DNA from: Rhodoblastus sp963736175
GTDB taxonomy: Bacteria > Pseudomonadota > Alphaproteobacteria > Rhizobiales > Beijerinckiaceae
Length of the DNA stretch: 64,000 nucleotides
Direction: 5' to 3'
Assembly (NCBI GenBank): GCA_963736175.1
Contig: CAVTNU010000014.1
Location: 62,001-126,000 of the forward strand
Shown: piece after piece, positions 14,095 through 22,427 of the stretch
How the letters are laid out: the number at the start of each line of letters is the position of its first letter
Position numbering within the stretch: position 1 is the first letter of the stretch
The notes under the pieces: model-generated
Databases searched by the model: none
What the model was told of the DNA's origin: nothing
The model's input: the letters and a program-made list of their open reading frames with translations, nothing else
Program-made: the position numbers and the translations under genes

Positions 14095-15371
14095 TCACCG
14101 GCATGCCGCGACATGGGATTGCAAATAGTCATCGATGTCGCCGACGTATGTGAGCATATTCCATTCGGCGTCGGGAATTTTGACGCCGAATTTTTCTTCG
14201 ACGAGTTGCTTGATTTCGACATCCTCGATCGTCCGCGGGCCGTCGACCGCGAATTTGTCGCGGCTGGAGACCTGGTCCGGCCGCTTGCCATATTCCTCGG
14301 CGACAAGGGCGAGCACGCGCCCCTTGCAGGGCGAGGCGATCGCGGCGGACGCAAGCGCCGCACCTTTGGCGCGGAGCGCATCGAGCGCCGGTTTGCATTC
14401 CGCGCCGGGATCGGCGCGTCCAAGTTCGCTCGCCCGCTTGAAATCGGCCTCGGCTGCGACAAGCGAGCCCGTGACCGCCTGGGCGCAACCCCGGTTGTTG
14501 TATGCTCCTTCGTCTTTTGGATCGAGGCGGATCGCCTCGTCGTAGTCGGCGATCGCGCGGCGGAAGTCGCCCTTGCCGAAATTGGCGTTGCCTCGGTTGC
14601 CGAAATTGGCGCCATATTTTGGATCGAGACGGATCGCCTCGTCAAAGTCGGCGATTGCTCGATCGTAATCGGCGCGAGCGTAAAAGGCGCCGCCCGATTC
14701 GAAAAGGCTTCGGCGCGATTCGCGACGGTTTCCTCTTTCGTCTCGACGATTTGCGTGCAGGCGGAGATGCGCAGGTCGACATTCTGGTCTTGGCCGCACG
14801 CCTTCGCAACGTCTTGACCGCCGCCCCCGGCGGTCGGCGAAGCGACGTTCGCGTCGGGCTTTTCCGGCAGCGTTGTCATGAAAGCGCCGGCCGCCGCGAG
14901 CACGAGAGCGCAAAGAAAGAAGACGGCCGTCCGAATGGAGAGTCTTGGCGGCGTCTGCGAGCGGTCGAGCACCGAAACGCATGGATCGGCGGGGTCATAG
15001 GCGATGGGCGCCTCATTGCCTATCTGGTATTTGGCGATGCGCGCGCGGGCCTTGGATTCGCTGTTAAATTGCCGCTCGAAGAAGAAGTCGAGCCGCGTTC
15101 CGACATAATCTTGTCCGGCCACGACATATGAATAACTTACCGTTGGCTCATAACTATACAATGTCACAGAGTTTGATTCAGCGTCTGTCGTCTCCGTCGC
15201 GGTCTCCCGCACGCCTGTATTGCTTATTTTTCCCGCCGTCGTCGCCCAATTCCGGCTTGCGTTGGCCAAAGCGCGATTTTTGCTTTCTCCCCTGAGCATA
15301 CGCCAGGCGATAAACGCTACGACGAGCGCCGCTACGAGCATACACAATCCAAAGACCAGACTCGCGGACAT
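14095..15371 (-). pseudogene. DUF3592-TPR-pseudo-acyl-carrier protein gene with frameshift
   Basis: From ATG 15371 (ribosome binding site GAGGGGGG) the frame encodes a membrane helix (LVFGLCMLVAALVVAFIAW), a DUF3592 domain (SYEPTVSYSYVVAGQDYVG and AYDPADPCVSVL) and a second helix. It then breaks in a TPR region. The other frame continues with two TPR units (ARADYDRAIADFDEAIRLDP and GDFRRAIADYDEAIRLDP). The C-terminus is about 75 residues with an acyl-carrier-protein fold (RVLALVAEEYG, VEIKQLVEEKFGVKIPDAEW). One extra G in the run at 14693-14695 (CCC on the plus strand) would restore a single ORF. The ACP-like domain has Thr where the phosphopantetheine Ser should be. Decay or a sequencing error are both possible. 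Confidence 0.8.
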
Positions 15372-15579
15372 GGCTATCCCCCTCTTCGAGCGAACTCCGT
15401 CTAACAATTCGGTCCCCGAAGGGAGTCCACGCGACATGCGATCGGCCGCGCAAGTCGACCTGCGCCGCCGATCACATGTTGCTCTCACCGCGCTGCGAGG
15501 CGTCAAACCCGCCCCGCTGAGGCGCTAATCGCCGCTGGAACAAAGTTCAGCGGCGGGTCGGAAGCATTCCACTGGCGCG

Positions 15580-15774
15580 TCAGTGGTACGCGCAGAAGCC
15601 GCTGCGATAGCAACGCCGATGATGCGGATAGAGGAAGCGCGGCCCGGCGCAATAGCGATAGAAGTGATAGCCGGTCTCGCCCCAACGCGCGCAACCGGCG
15701 CTGGCGACCGTCGGGGTCAGGCAGAGTCCGGACAGGGCAACGGCGAAAATGAGGGAAATTGTCAGGCTGTTCAT
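15580..15774 (-). CDS. Small secreted Cys/His/Tyr-rich protein
   Basis: The 64-residue product starts at ATG 15774 behind a strong GGGAGG ribosome binding site. It has a clear signal peptide (SLIFAVALSGLCLTPTVASA/G), leaving a mature peptide of about 38 residues containing GCARWGETGYHFYRYCAGPRF, then HHRRCYRSGFCAYH. Four cysteines and many aromatic or histidine residues suggest a disulfide-stabilised or metal-binding periplasmic peptide. I do not recognise a characterised family. It stands alone, followed downstream in the same direction by the frameshifted TPR gene 208 bp away. Confidence 0.65.
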   Translation of the reverse strand: MNSLTISLIFAVALSGLCLTPTVASAGCARWGETGYHFYRYCAGPRFLYPHHRRCYRSGFCAYH

Positions 15775-15999
15775 CTTGGCCTCCCTTTTGCGAACGGCCG
15801 TATCGCCGTTCGTTTTCCAGGGAGCCATTCAGCCGCGAAAACCGGGCCGGCGATAGATACGGAAACTACCTAAGCCGGCGCGTCGGGAAACCTTCATCCG
15901 GCGCCGAGTTTAGCGGGTCAAGCTGGATGAATCAGTATTTTGCGCAGCATGGCGCCGAAAGCCGAAATCGCCGCGCCGCGGCAGGCGGAATTGCCCTTT

Positions 16000-16443
16000 T
16001 CAGACCGGATCATTCGTGCTGAAGGCGAGCTTCGTCATCACGTCCGCCGCCCGTGCGAGAATGTCCCGCTCTTCCGGCGATAGAACGGCCGTCATCGCTC
16101 TTTCAAGCCATTTCCGACGCCCGCGGAGATCTTCCGCCAGCGCGTCGCGGCCCGCTTTGGTCACCGCGATCACCAGGGCGCGGCCGTCGATTTGGCTGCG
16201 TCGCCGTGCGATCAGACCATCCTCTTCCAGGCGCGCGATGACTCGTGTCAGCGATTGCGGCTGGAGCCGTTCGGCTGCGGCAAGCTCGCTGGCGAGCATC
16301 GGCCCGGACCGGACGAGCGCGCCAAGCAGACTGAGCGCCGACAAGGTGACCGCTCGCTCCGGCCGTTCAGACCGCAGGCGGCGTCCGAGCGCCAACGCCG
16401 CCCGCAGGATTATCTCGACGCGCGCGTCATCTACGCTTTCCAT
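16000..16443 (-). CDS. MarR-family transcriptional regulator
   Basis: The 147-residue winged-helix protein has the MarR fold: a dimerisation helix at the N-terminus, and LASELAAAERLQPQSLTRVIARLEEDGLIARRRSQIDGRA as helix-turn-helix plus wing. Long C-terminal helices (LSPEERDILARAADVMTKL) follow. MarR proteins usually repress their own and an adjacent divergent gene and are released by phenolic or other small ligands. It is divergent from a FUSC-type exporter, separated by only 62 bp that hold an inverted repeat directly against the marR start codon. The likely role is ligand-responsive control of the exporter. Confidence 0.9.
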   Translation of the reverse strand: MESVDDARVEIILRAALALGRRLRSERPERAVTLSALSLLGALVRSGPMLASELAAAERLQPQSLTRVIARLEEDGLIARRRSQIDGRALVIAVTKAGRDALAEDLRGRRKWLERAMTAVLSPEERDILARAADVMTKLAFSTNDPV

Positions 16444-16464
16444 ATAATACGTATAGCGTACTAT
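16444..16464. promoter_or_regulatory. MarR operator candidate between marR and FUSC genes
   Basis: The arms ATAATACG (16444-16451) and CGTACTAT (16457-16464) form an inverted repeat with one mismatch around TATAG. This is the only obvious palindrome in the 62-bp divergent spacer, and it abuts the marR start codon. Size and AT-rich spacing suit a MarR dimer. It would be well placed to control both promoters. Confidence 0.65.
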
Positions 16465-16505
16465 CCCCGTCGTGGCGATGAAATTGAAGACGTGGGCGGA
16501 ATTTG

Positions 16506-17582
16506 ATGCGGGATCACCTGAAGGCGACGCTGCGCTGGTCGAACAAGGGCAAGATCGAAACGGCGGAAGTGCTGGCCGCGTCCCTCGGCATGGCCGCGCC
16601 GGTCGCGCTTGGCTTCTGGACCGGACAACCGTCGGCGGGGTTCGTGGCCGCGTTGGGAGCGCTCATCGTCGGGCGTGTCGAACCGGGCGCGCGTTTGCCG
16701 ATCCATGCGCGCCGGGAAGCCGAGGCGTTGGGACCGGCGATCTGCGCCATGCTGGTCGTCACGGCGTGCGGATGGTTCGCGGCGTTTCGCGACCTCGCGC
16801 TGTTGGCGCCAATCGCGCTGGTGGCGGTCGCCGGCGGTTACAGCCGCCCCCTGGCGACAGCGGCGACGCGCTTCGTTCTTTTCGCGGCGATCATGTCCGC
16901 GATACCGGCCGCCGGCGCCAAGGACAGTCTCGGCGTCCTCGCGCTGACGCTGCTCGGCGCGTTCTGGACCTCCGCTCTCAGTTTCATTTTCGGCTCCGGC
17001 GCGCGACGCAAACTTCCCCGCCAACAGGCGCCGCCGCCGCAAGAGCCAGCGACGGCGCGGCAAAAATATCAGCGCTGGACGCGCTCGCTCAGAACATTGT
17101 CAGGCTGGAGCTACGCGGCCCGTCTGGTTGCGGCGATGGGCCTTGGGGCCGTCGCCAATCATCTGTGGCCCGACCATCACCTCCATTGGATCGGCTTGAC
17201 GGCGGCGATCCTGACCACGCGTGAACCCGAGATCGTCTCGGTCCGCGCGACGCAGCGCGCGCTCGGAACCGCTGTCGGCGTCGCGGCGACGGGAACAGTC
17301 CTTCGCTCCGCCATCGCCATCCCCGCGCTGGTGATCGCCATCGGATTGTTGGCGGGTTTGCGGGCCTATCTGCGGCCAGCCAACTATCTTGCCTATTCGA
17401 TGGTCATGACGCCTCTGATTATCCTGATTATCGACCGTGGCGATCTTCCCGCCGCCGGGCTTCTCATCGACCGCCTGCTGGCGACCGTCGTCGGCGTCGC
17501 GTCGGTCATGGCCGCGGGGGCGGTCATGAAACTCTTGCTTCGCTTCCGGTCGGCGGCCGAGGATAGCCAGAATTCGACTTGA
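16506..17582 (+). CDS. FUSC-type inner-membrane transporter
   Basis: The 358-residue protein has two blocks of membrane segments (about residues 22-155 and 200-345) separated by a charged cytoplasmic linker around ARRKLPRQQAPPPQEPATARQ. The second block contains WPDHHLHWIGLTAAILTTREPE and RALGTAVGVAATGTVLRS, typical of FUSC/aromatic-acid exporter (AaeB-like, fusaric acid resistance) families. It likely exports aromatic or other weak acids. It is shorter than AaeB and lacks the large soluble domain, so the substrate is uncertain. ATG 16506 is preferred to the TTG just before it. It is paired with a divergent MarR gene. Confidence 0.8.
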   Translation: MRDHLKATLRWSNKGKIETAEVLAASLGMAAPVALGFWTGQPSAGFVAALGALIVGRVEPGARLPIHARREAEALGPAICAMLVVTACGWFAAFRDLALLAPIALVAVAGGYSRPLATAATRFVLFAAIMSAIPAAGAKDSLGVLALTLLGAFWTSALSFIFGSGARRKLPRQQAPPPQEPATARQKYQRWTRSLRTLSGWSYAARLVAAMGLGAVANHLWPDHHLHWIGLTAAILTTREPEIVSVRATQRALGTAVGVAATGTVLRSAIAIPALVIAIGLLAGLRAYLRPANYLAYSMVMTPLIILIIDRGDLPAAGLLIDRLLATVVGVASVMAAGAVMKLLLRFRSAAEDSQNST

Positions 17583-17605
17583 ACGTCTGATGACCGCCGC
17601 CGCCG

Positions 17606-18834
17606 TCACGGATGGGGCTTCGCCGGCGGCGCTTGCGGCTCGACCTCATAGGGGACATTGAAGCGATTGACGTCGGCGATATAGCCGTGATCGGCCAGGA
17701 ATTGTCTGAGCGCGAAGGGGAATGAAAGCTTGACCTTTTTGTCCTCCGGGCATTTTTCGACCGGCAGATCGACGGTGCATTTTTCGGTCGCGAAATCCGA
17801 CTGGTGGTCATAGGTCGCCAGCATTTTTGTCCAGGCGGCGTCGCCGCGACCCACCAGCAACGAGCTGGCGACCCATCCGGCCAGAAAACCGTTTGAGCGC
17901 CAGTTGTCGTCGGAGTCTTTTGCGTATTCTTCCTGCAAATACAGCGATTGCAGCAATTTGCGCTGGAATTGCGCGTCCGTGGTGACGGTCGCCAACTGAT
18001 CGCCGACGAGTTGCTGAATCTTAATGGGCGCATAGGAGCCGGCGTAGCTGTCGAAGGCGTAAAGGAACGCGTTATCGATCGATATGAGGTAGCTGAATTT
18101 TTTTCCCAGAATGTCCTCAAACGCATAACCGCCGTCGCCATCCAGCGTGTCGCCATCGATAACGCGCCAATGCTCATCCTTGGCCATCTTGGCGATCTCC
18201 GTCAGGGTGCAGCAATGCGCGCCCTGCGTGAAATAGGTGAAGACGACTTGCGGCAGCGCGGTCGCCGGATCCAGCCTGACGAGTTGAACCTGCGAAGTCG
18301 GTTTTTCGCTTGGGCTGTCGCCGAATTCCATTTGAAAGGCCGGCTTGCCTTTGAAGGTCGCAATCGCCACCGGCGCGTAATCGCCCTCCGGCAATTTTCG
18401 TTTGGTGAGCTTTATCCGCAGGTCGCCGGCGTACAGCGTAGCGTCGTGTTCGCCATCGTATTGCAGCGTATCCGCCACGTTCGTCGGGGCGCCGTCCAAA
18501 CGGTTTCGAGAAAACTTGCGCCCTTGGTGAGATAGATATCCTTCGGCGCTTGCCGATCCTTTATCAGCGCGTCGAGAAACCGGCGGCCGGCGCCGGACGG
18601 GACGTCGAAAGGCCCCGCGATCGCGGCGAACTGCCCGTTTTCGGAGCGGACGACGATCGGCTTGAATTCGCGCTGCGCTTCGGCCGCCGCGATAGCCCGA
18701 TCAGCGTCCGGCCGACTGGCGAGCACAACCCAATCGCGGTCGCCGCTCAGGTTGAGCTCGCTCGCTCCGGCCAAGACGAATGACGGGAAAGCGGCGAAAA
18801 TAGCGCAAATCAATACAGAGGCGAAGCGGCGCAT
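17606..18834 (-). pseudogene. Exported SPOR-like-domain protein gene with frameshift
   Basis: From ATG 18834 the frame gives a signal peptide (LICAIFAAFPSFVLA/G). A SPOR-like segment follows (DWVVLASRPDADRAIAAAEA, PIVVRSENGQFAAIAGPF, GRRFLDALIKDR), ending in ASFLETVWTAP. There the frame is lost at the run of four G/C pairs at 18486-18489. One more C in the coding strand would read TAPPTNVADTLQYDGEHD and join the other frame, which continues to the stop at 17606. That continuation is a 290-residue domain with HCCTLTEIAKM and DGYAF-type motifs but no recognised family. The downstream piece alone lacks a signal peptide and would need a TTG start, so a single broken gene is the better reading. 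Confidence 0.7.
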
Positions 18835-19012
18835 GGTTCGGTTCCGCGAGCTGACCTCAGTCCGTCGCTGAACTTTCATTCCGCGGCGTTTACAGGCCTT
18901 GGCGAAGCTTACGCCGCCCGGCGCGTCATGAGCAACATCGATGAGGGGCTTGCCAAAATGGGCCGTCGCTAGCAGTCTTGCCCGAGACGCTATTCAATTG
19001 CAGGAGCCTCCG

Positions 19013-19438
19013 ATGATTGCAATTGACCGCCCCCTGGTGACCCGCAAGGGCCGCGAGCACGGCGACACGGCGCAATCTGGCGGTCTCGCCCTCATGACGG
19101 GCGTCGGCCCCCAGCATACGTCGTCGACGAAACTCTGGTTCGGCAAGGCGTGGAACGCGCCAGGCTTCCGTTCCTTGCCGCACCACCACGGCGAAGCCGA
19201 AACGGGCGCATACTTGCTTTCAGGCCATGCGCGCATCTATTTCGGCAAGGACTATCAGGAATTTGTGGACATGTCGGAGGGCGATTTCATGTTCGTGCCT
19301 CCCTTCCTGCCGCATCTCGAAGCCAATATGAGCACGACGCAGGAACTCTGGTGGCTGGCCTGCCGCAGCCCGGAGAATATCGTGGTGAACCTTCCTGACG
19401 TCGGCGATTCGACGCTGGCGGGTTATCGACGAGCTTAG
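19013..19438 (+). CDS. Cupin-domain protein
   Basis: The 141-residue single-domain cupin has motif 1 HHHGEAETGAYLLSG (His57-59 and Glu61 or Glu63 as metal ligands) and motif 2 region FVPPFLPHLEAN (His101). This predicts a double-stranded beta-helix binding a divalent metal. Family members range from dioxygenases and isomerases to ligand-binding proteins, so the reaction is not predictable. ATG 19013 follows CAGGAG at good distance. It is followed 71 bp later by a membrane protein in the same direction, possibly co-transcribed. Confidence 0.85.
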   Translation: MIAIDRPLVTRKGREHGDTAQSGGLALMTGVGPQHTSSTKLWFGKAWNAPGFRSLPHHHGEAETGAYLLSGHARIYFGKDYQEFVDMSEGDFMFVPPFLPHLEANMSTTQELWWLACRSPENIVVNLPDVGDSTLAGYRRA

Positions 19439-19509
19439 GATCGTTTCCTCGCGCCGACGTCCCGCATCGATTGCGAAGGTCCGGAATTTTGGCCGGCGGA
19501 AGGGATTGA

Positions 19510-20034
19510 ATGGAAATTCGAGGCGCGAGCTATCTTTACACGCTGGCCACGCTGATGGTCACTTTCGCGGGGTTCTCGGCGCTGCTGCTGGCCATTCGCC
19601 AGTCCGCCGGCGGGCGGCTGTCCTCACTCGACCAATTCCTCGCCAAGACGACCGTCGGCCATTCGATGGTGTTGGCCGGCGGTTCGCTGCTTTCCGCGCT
19701 CTTGAGTTTTTTCGAAGTTCCGGAAGGATGGATCTGGAAGGCGTCGGCGCTGGCGTTCGGGCTGCCGATGCTGGCTTTGTTGATCACCTTTCCCGCGCGC
19801 CGGACGGCCGCCACCGGCAAGCCGCCGCCCCGTCCGATCTGGATCATGTTTGTTGGCTTTGGCTCCGCGTGCCTCGTCGCGATGATCGTTTGCGCGTTTA
19901 CAAGGTCCGAGTACGCGCCCGCCGCCTATATGGCCGCCCTGACGGTAAATTTCTTCACGCACGCGTTCGCCTTTGTGATCGCCCTCGATGTCATTTTGCA
20001 ACAGCCAATGGATGATCGGCCGACAGATCGTTGA
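19510..20034 (+). CDS. Conserved membrane protein of unknown function
   Basis: The 174-residue protein has four or five hydrophobic segments: SYLYTLATLMVTFAGFSALLL, VLAGGSLLSALLSFF, ALAFGLPMLALLITF, IMFVGFGSACLVAMIVCAF, and AALTVNFFTHAFAFVIALDVIL. Charged loops are short. There are no catalytic motifs and I do not assign a family. ATG 19510 follows GGAAGGG. It lies behind the cupin gene in the same orientation. The following 279 bp to the next gene contain nothing I can name. Confidence 0.7.
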   Translation: MEIRGASYLYTLATLMVTFAGFSALLLAIRQSAGGRLSSLDQFLAKTTVGHSMVLAGGSLLSALLSFFEVPEGWIWKASALAFGLPMLALLITFPARRTAATGKPPPRPIWIMFVGFGSACLVAMIVCAFTRSEYAPAAYMAALTVNFFTHAFAFVIALDVILQQPMDDRPTDR

Positions 20035-20313
20035 ATCGAAGCGATTACGGCGCGCCGTCGCCAAATCCCCAAACGACGGCGTTTCACCGTCCCTCGCCGT
20101 TCGTTTTTCATGGCGGCGAAGCTTTTCGGTTTCGCGCGACGCGCAATGGCAAGAGACTTCGGTCAGGGGATCAGGTCGAGGCCGTGTTCGAGGACTGGCG
20201 AGGCGCTCTATTTCGCCCCGCCTGACCGGCGCTGATAGAGCGGCCCGCCCCTTGTCGGCCGCGCAATCGAAAATCGCGCGGCCGTATTTCGCGGCTATGG
20301 ACGCTAAGTTACC

Positions 20314-20859
20314 TTACGCCGCCTTTTTTGCCAGGCTGAAGACAGGCAGCGCCGGACCCAGGATCGGGTTGATCACGTGGACGGCGGCCAGGTAGAACCC
20401 GACGATGTCCGCGATGAGGAACGCGACGCCGGCGAGATAGGAAGCGCCCAAGGCGAGCAGCACAAATGCCGCCGTCAGCGCGGCGAACAGGACGACCAAA
20501 AACAGGTTCAGTCGGAATGAGCCAATCAGGAACACAGCGCTGACGAACGCCATCAAATAATACCACATCGCCAGAACGCTCGGCGCGTCCTTCATGGCCC
20601 CGGCCAGCGCGCCGTTCATGCCGCCGAAAGCCAACGCCAGAAAGAACGAGCCGTAGACAAAGAACACGGTGGCGACAAAGCCGTTGCCGATGCCGAACGT
20701 CAACGCGCCGCCCGCGTACATGCAGGCGCCGCCGAACGCCGCCGCCAAGTAAAGCTCCATGCTTAAACCAGTCATGGGAAGCCAGCCCATGAACATTCCA
20801 GCCAAAATGAACAGTGGAATCGCAAAACCATACAAGCCTATCGCTACGGGGTCTTTCAT
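20314..20859 (-). CDS. satP: Acetate/succinate transporter, GPR1/FUN34/YaaH (SatP) family
   Basis: The 181-residue protein with six membrane segments begins with the family signature region DPVAIGLYGFAIPLFILAG (related to the NPAPLGLxGF motif). It continues with FGGACMYAGGALTFGIGN and YGSFFLALAF. SatP proteins are proton-coupled channels or transporters for acetate and succinate in the inner membrane. ATG 20859 was chosen over an ATG 15 bp upstream because GGGAGAG stands at the right distance only for the former. No acetate-activating gene is adjacent. Confidence 0.87.
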   Translation of the reverse strand: MKDPVAIGLYGFAIPLFILAGMFMGWLPMTGLSMELYLAAAFGGACMYAGGALTFGIGNGFVATVFFVYGSFFLALAFGGMNGALAGAMKDAPSVLAMWYYLMAFVSAVFLIGSFRLNLFLVVLFAALTAAFVLLALGASYLAGVAFLIADIVGFYLAAVHVINPILGPALPVFSLAKKAA

Positions 20860-21139
20860 ATGCGTCTCTCCCATTATTGTTTATATGTTGACGTTTTGGC
20901 CCTGGAGTTTCCCTGAGCGTGCCGAGATTATGGGCGCCTTGAATTTGACACAAGCGTTAAATCGTCCCATTTGAATGTGTAAAATGTTATCGCCGCCGCG
21001 AAACGCCATAAGCGATGGATCCGCGGCCGCGACGCATGATCGCGCCGGCCTCGCGCAACTTCCGCGCGACGGCGGCCGGCGAAACGTGCGAGAACAATGC
21101 GGCCCCAGGCTAGTTGAACGCCGCTGGAGATCTGCAACC

Positions 21140-21790
21140 ATGTTCGCGCCGGACTTTCTCGATCGCTTTGACCGCCTTGTCGCCTTCGACGCGGAGACGA
21201 CCGGCAAGCGCACGCCCGCCGCCGACTTCATCAAGAAGCAGCCCTTCGCCTGGAAGCCGCCGGGAATCATCATCGAGGTCGGTTTCGTCGAAATGCTCCG
21301 CGACGGCGAGGGCTGGCGCAAGGCGAAAAGCTGGCGCTCGCTGGTCAATCCTGACGGCCCGATTGAGCCGGCCGCCATCGCCATTCACAAGATCAAGCCC
21401 GGCGACCTGAAGAACGCGCCGCGCTTTCCCGCCATTTTGCAGGACTTGCGCGATTTCGTCGGCGAAGCGCCGATCGTCGCGCACGCCTATAAGAACGAAC
21501 GTGATTTTCTCAGTTACGAATTCGCCCGCGCCAAGATCATCGCATGGGGCGAGGCCGCCTATGACGAGGCGCGCTATATCTGCACGCAGCGCCTGTTCGC
21601 CCAGCTCTTCCCCGGCGCCGGCAAGTCGCTGACGTCGATGTGCGACCGCCTGGCGCTCGACGCCAGCGAACGCGACGAACGGCACGGCGCCCTGCTCGAC
21701 GCCGACATGACCGCCGACGCGCTCGTTCTGCTGGAGCACTTGCTCAAGCACGGAGCCTCCGAAGCGCCTAAATCCTGGACCTCGGCTTGA
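21140..21790 (+). CDS. DnaQ-fold 3'-5' exonuclease
   Basis: The 216-residue DEDDh exonuclease domain protein has Exo I FDAETTGK (Asp17, Glu19), Exo II around VAHAYKNERDFLSYEF, and Exo III ERHGALLDADMTADAL with the catalytic His and Asp. It resembles the epsilon subunit of DNA polymerase III and related free-standing nucleases but lacks a polymerase-binding C-terminal extension, so a repair or RNA-trimming role is equally possible. A short insert (TPAADFIKKQPFAWKPPG) follows Exo I. It is followed 37 bp later by an unknown membrane protein gene. Confidence 0.88.
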   Translation: MFAPDFLDRFDRLVAFDAETTGKRTPAADFIKKQPFAWKPPGIIIEVGFVEMLRDGEGWRKAKSWRSLVNPDGPIEPAAIAIHKIKPGDLKNAPRFPAILQDLRDFVGEAPIVAHAYKNERDFLSYEFARAKIIAWGEAAYDEARYICTQRLFAQLFPGAGKSLTSMCDRLALDASERDERHGALLDADMTADALVLLEHLLKHGASEAPKSWTSA

Positions 21791-21827
21791 CGCCTTCACT
21801 CCGCCGCCAAGCCAGAAAGGATCGCGC

Positions 21828-22412
21828 ATGGATACCGAAATCAACGGCCTGATGGAGAAAATCCGCGCGCTTGAGGCCGACCTCGAAGTCGCCACGGCGA
21901 AGCGCGGCGCCGAACTTCATCACCGCATGGAGGACGGCAAGGCGGTTTTCGAGGAAGAGGTCCGCCGCCGCCACATCGAGCTGAGAAAAGGCCTCGCGGC
22001 CTATATCTTCCAGGCGCGCCCGCTGATCATGCTGAGCGCGCCGGTGATCTACGCGGTGATCGTTCCCTTCGTCCTGCTTGATCTGTTCGTCAGCCTCTAT
22101 CAGGCCGTCTGTTTTCCGATCTATGGCCTCGAGAAGGTGCGCCGCGCCGACTATCTGGTGTTCGACCGCAGCCAACTGGCCTATCTGAACGCGCTCGAAA
22201 AACTCAATTGCGCCTATTGCTCCTACGGCAACGGACTGATCGCCTATGTCCGCGAGATCGTCGGCCGCACCGAACTCTACTGGTGTCCGATTAAACATGC
22301 GCGGCGCGTCCTCGCCGTGCATCCAGAATATGCGCGCTTTGTCGATTATGGCGACGCCGACGCGTTCCGCGCCTTGAGCGAAAAGACCCACGGCGACAGC
22401 GCGTCGCCGTGA
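21828..22412 (+). CDS. Conserved membrane-anchored protein with coiled coil and CxxC motif
   Basis: The 194-residue protein starts with a probable coiled coil (INGLMEKIRALEADLEVAT and EVRRRHIELRKGL). A hydrophobic hairpin follows (PLIMLSAPVIYAVIVPFVLLDLFVSLYQAV). The conserved C-terminal part has CAYCSYGNGLIAYVREIVGR and ELYWCPIKHARR, where CxxC plus a later Cys-Pro and His could bind a metal. I recall uncharacterised relatives in alphaproteobacteria but no known function. It is probably co-transcribed with the exonuclease gene 37 bp upstream and converges on the oxidoreductase gene 15 bp away. Confidence 0.75.
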   Translation: MDTEINGLMEKIRALEADLEVATAKRGAELHHRMEDGKAVFEEEVRRRHIELRKGLAAYIFQARPLIMLSAPVIYAVIVPFVLLDLFVSLYQAVCFPIYGLEKVRRADYLVFDRSQLAYLNALEKLNCAYCSYGNGLIAYVREIVGRTELYWCPIKHARRVLAVHPEYARFVDYGDADAFRALSEKTHGDSASP

Positions 22413-22427
22413 ATTGAGGCGGCGGCG

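Noticed and set aside
15580..16443. A CRISPR array or toxin-antitoxin locus around the small secreted protein
   Set aside because: No repeated spacers, and the peptide has an ordinary signal sequence rather than toxin-like features.
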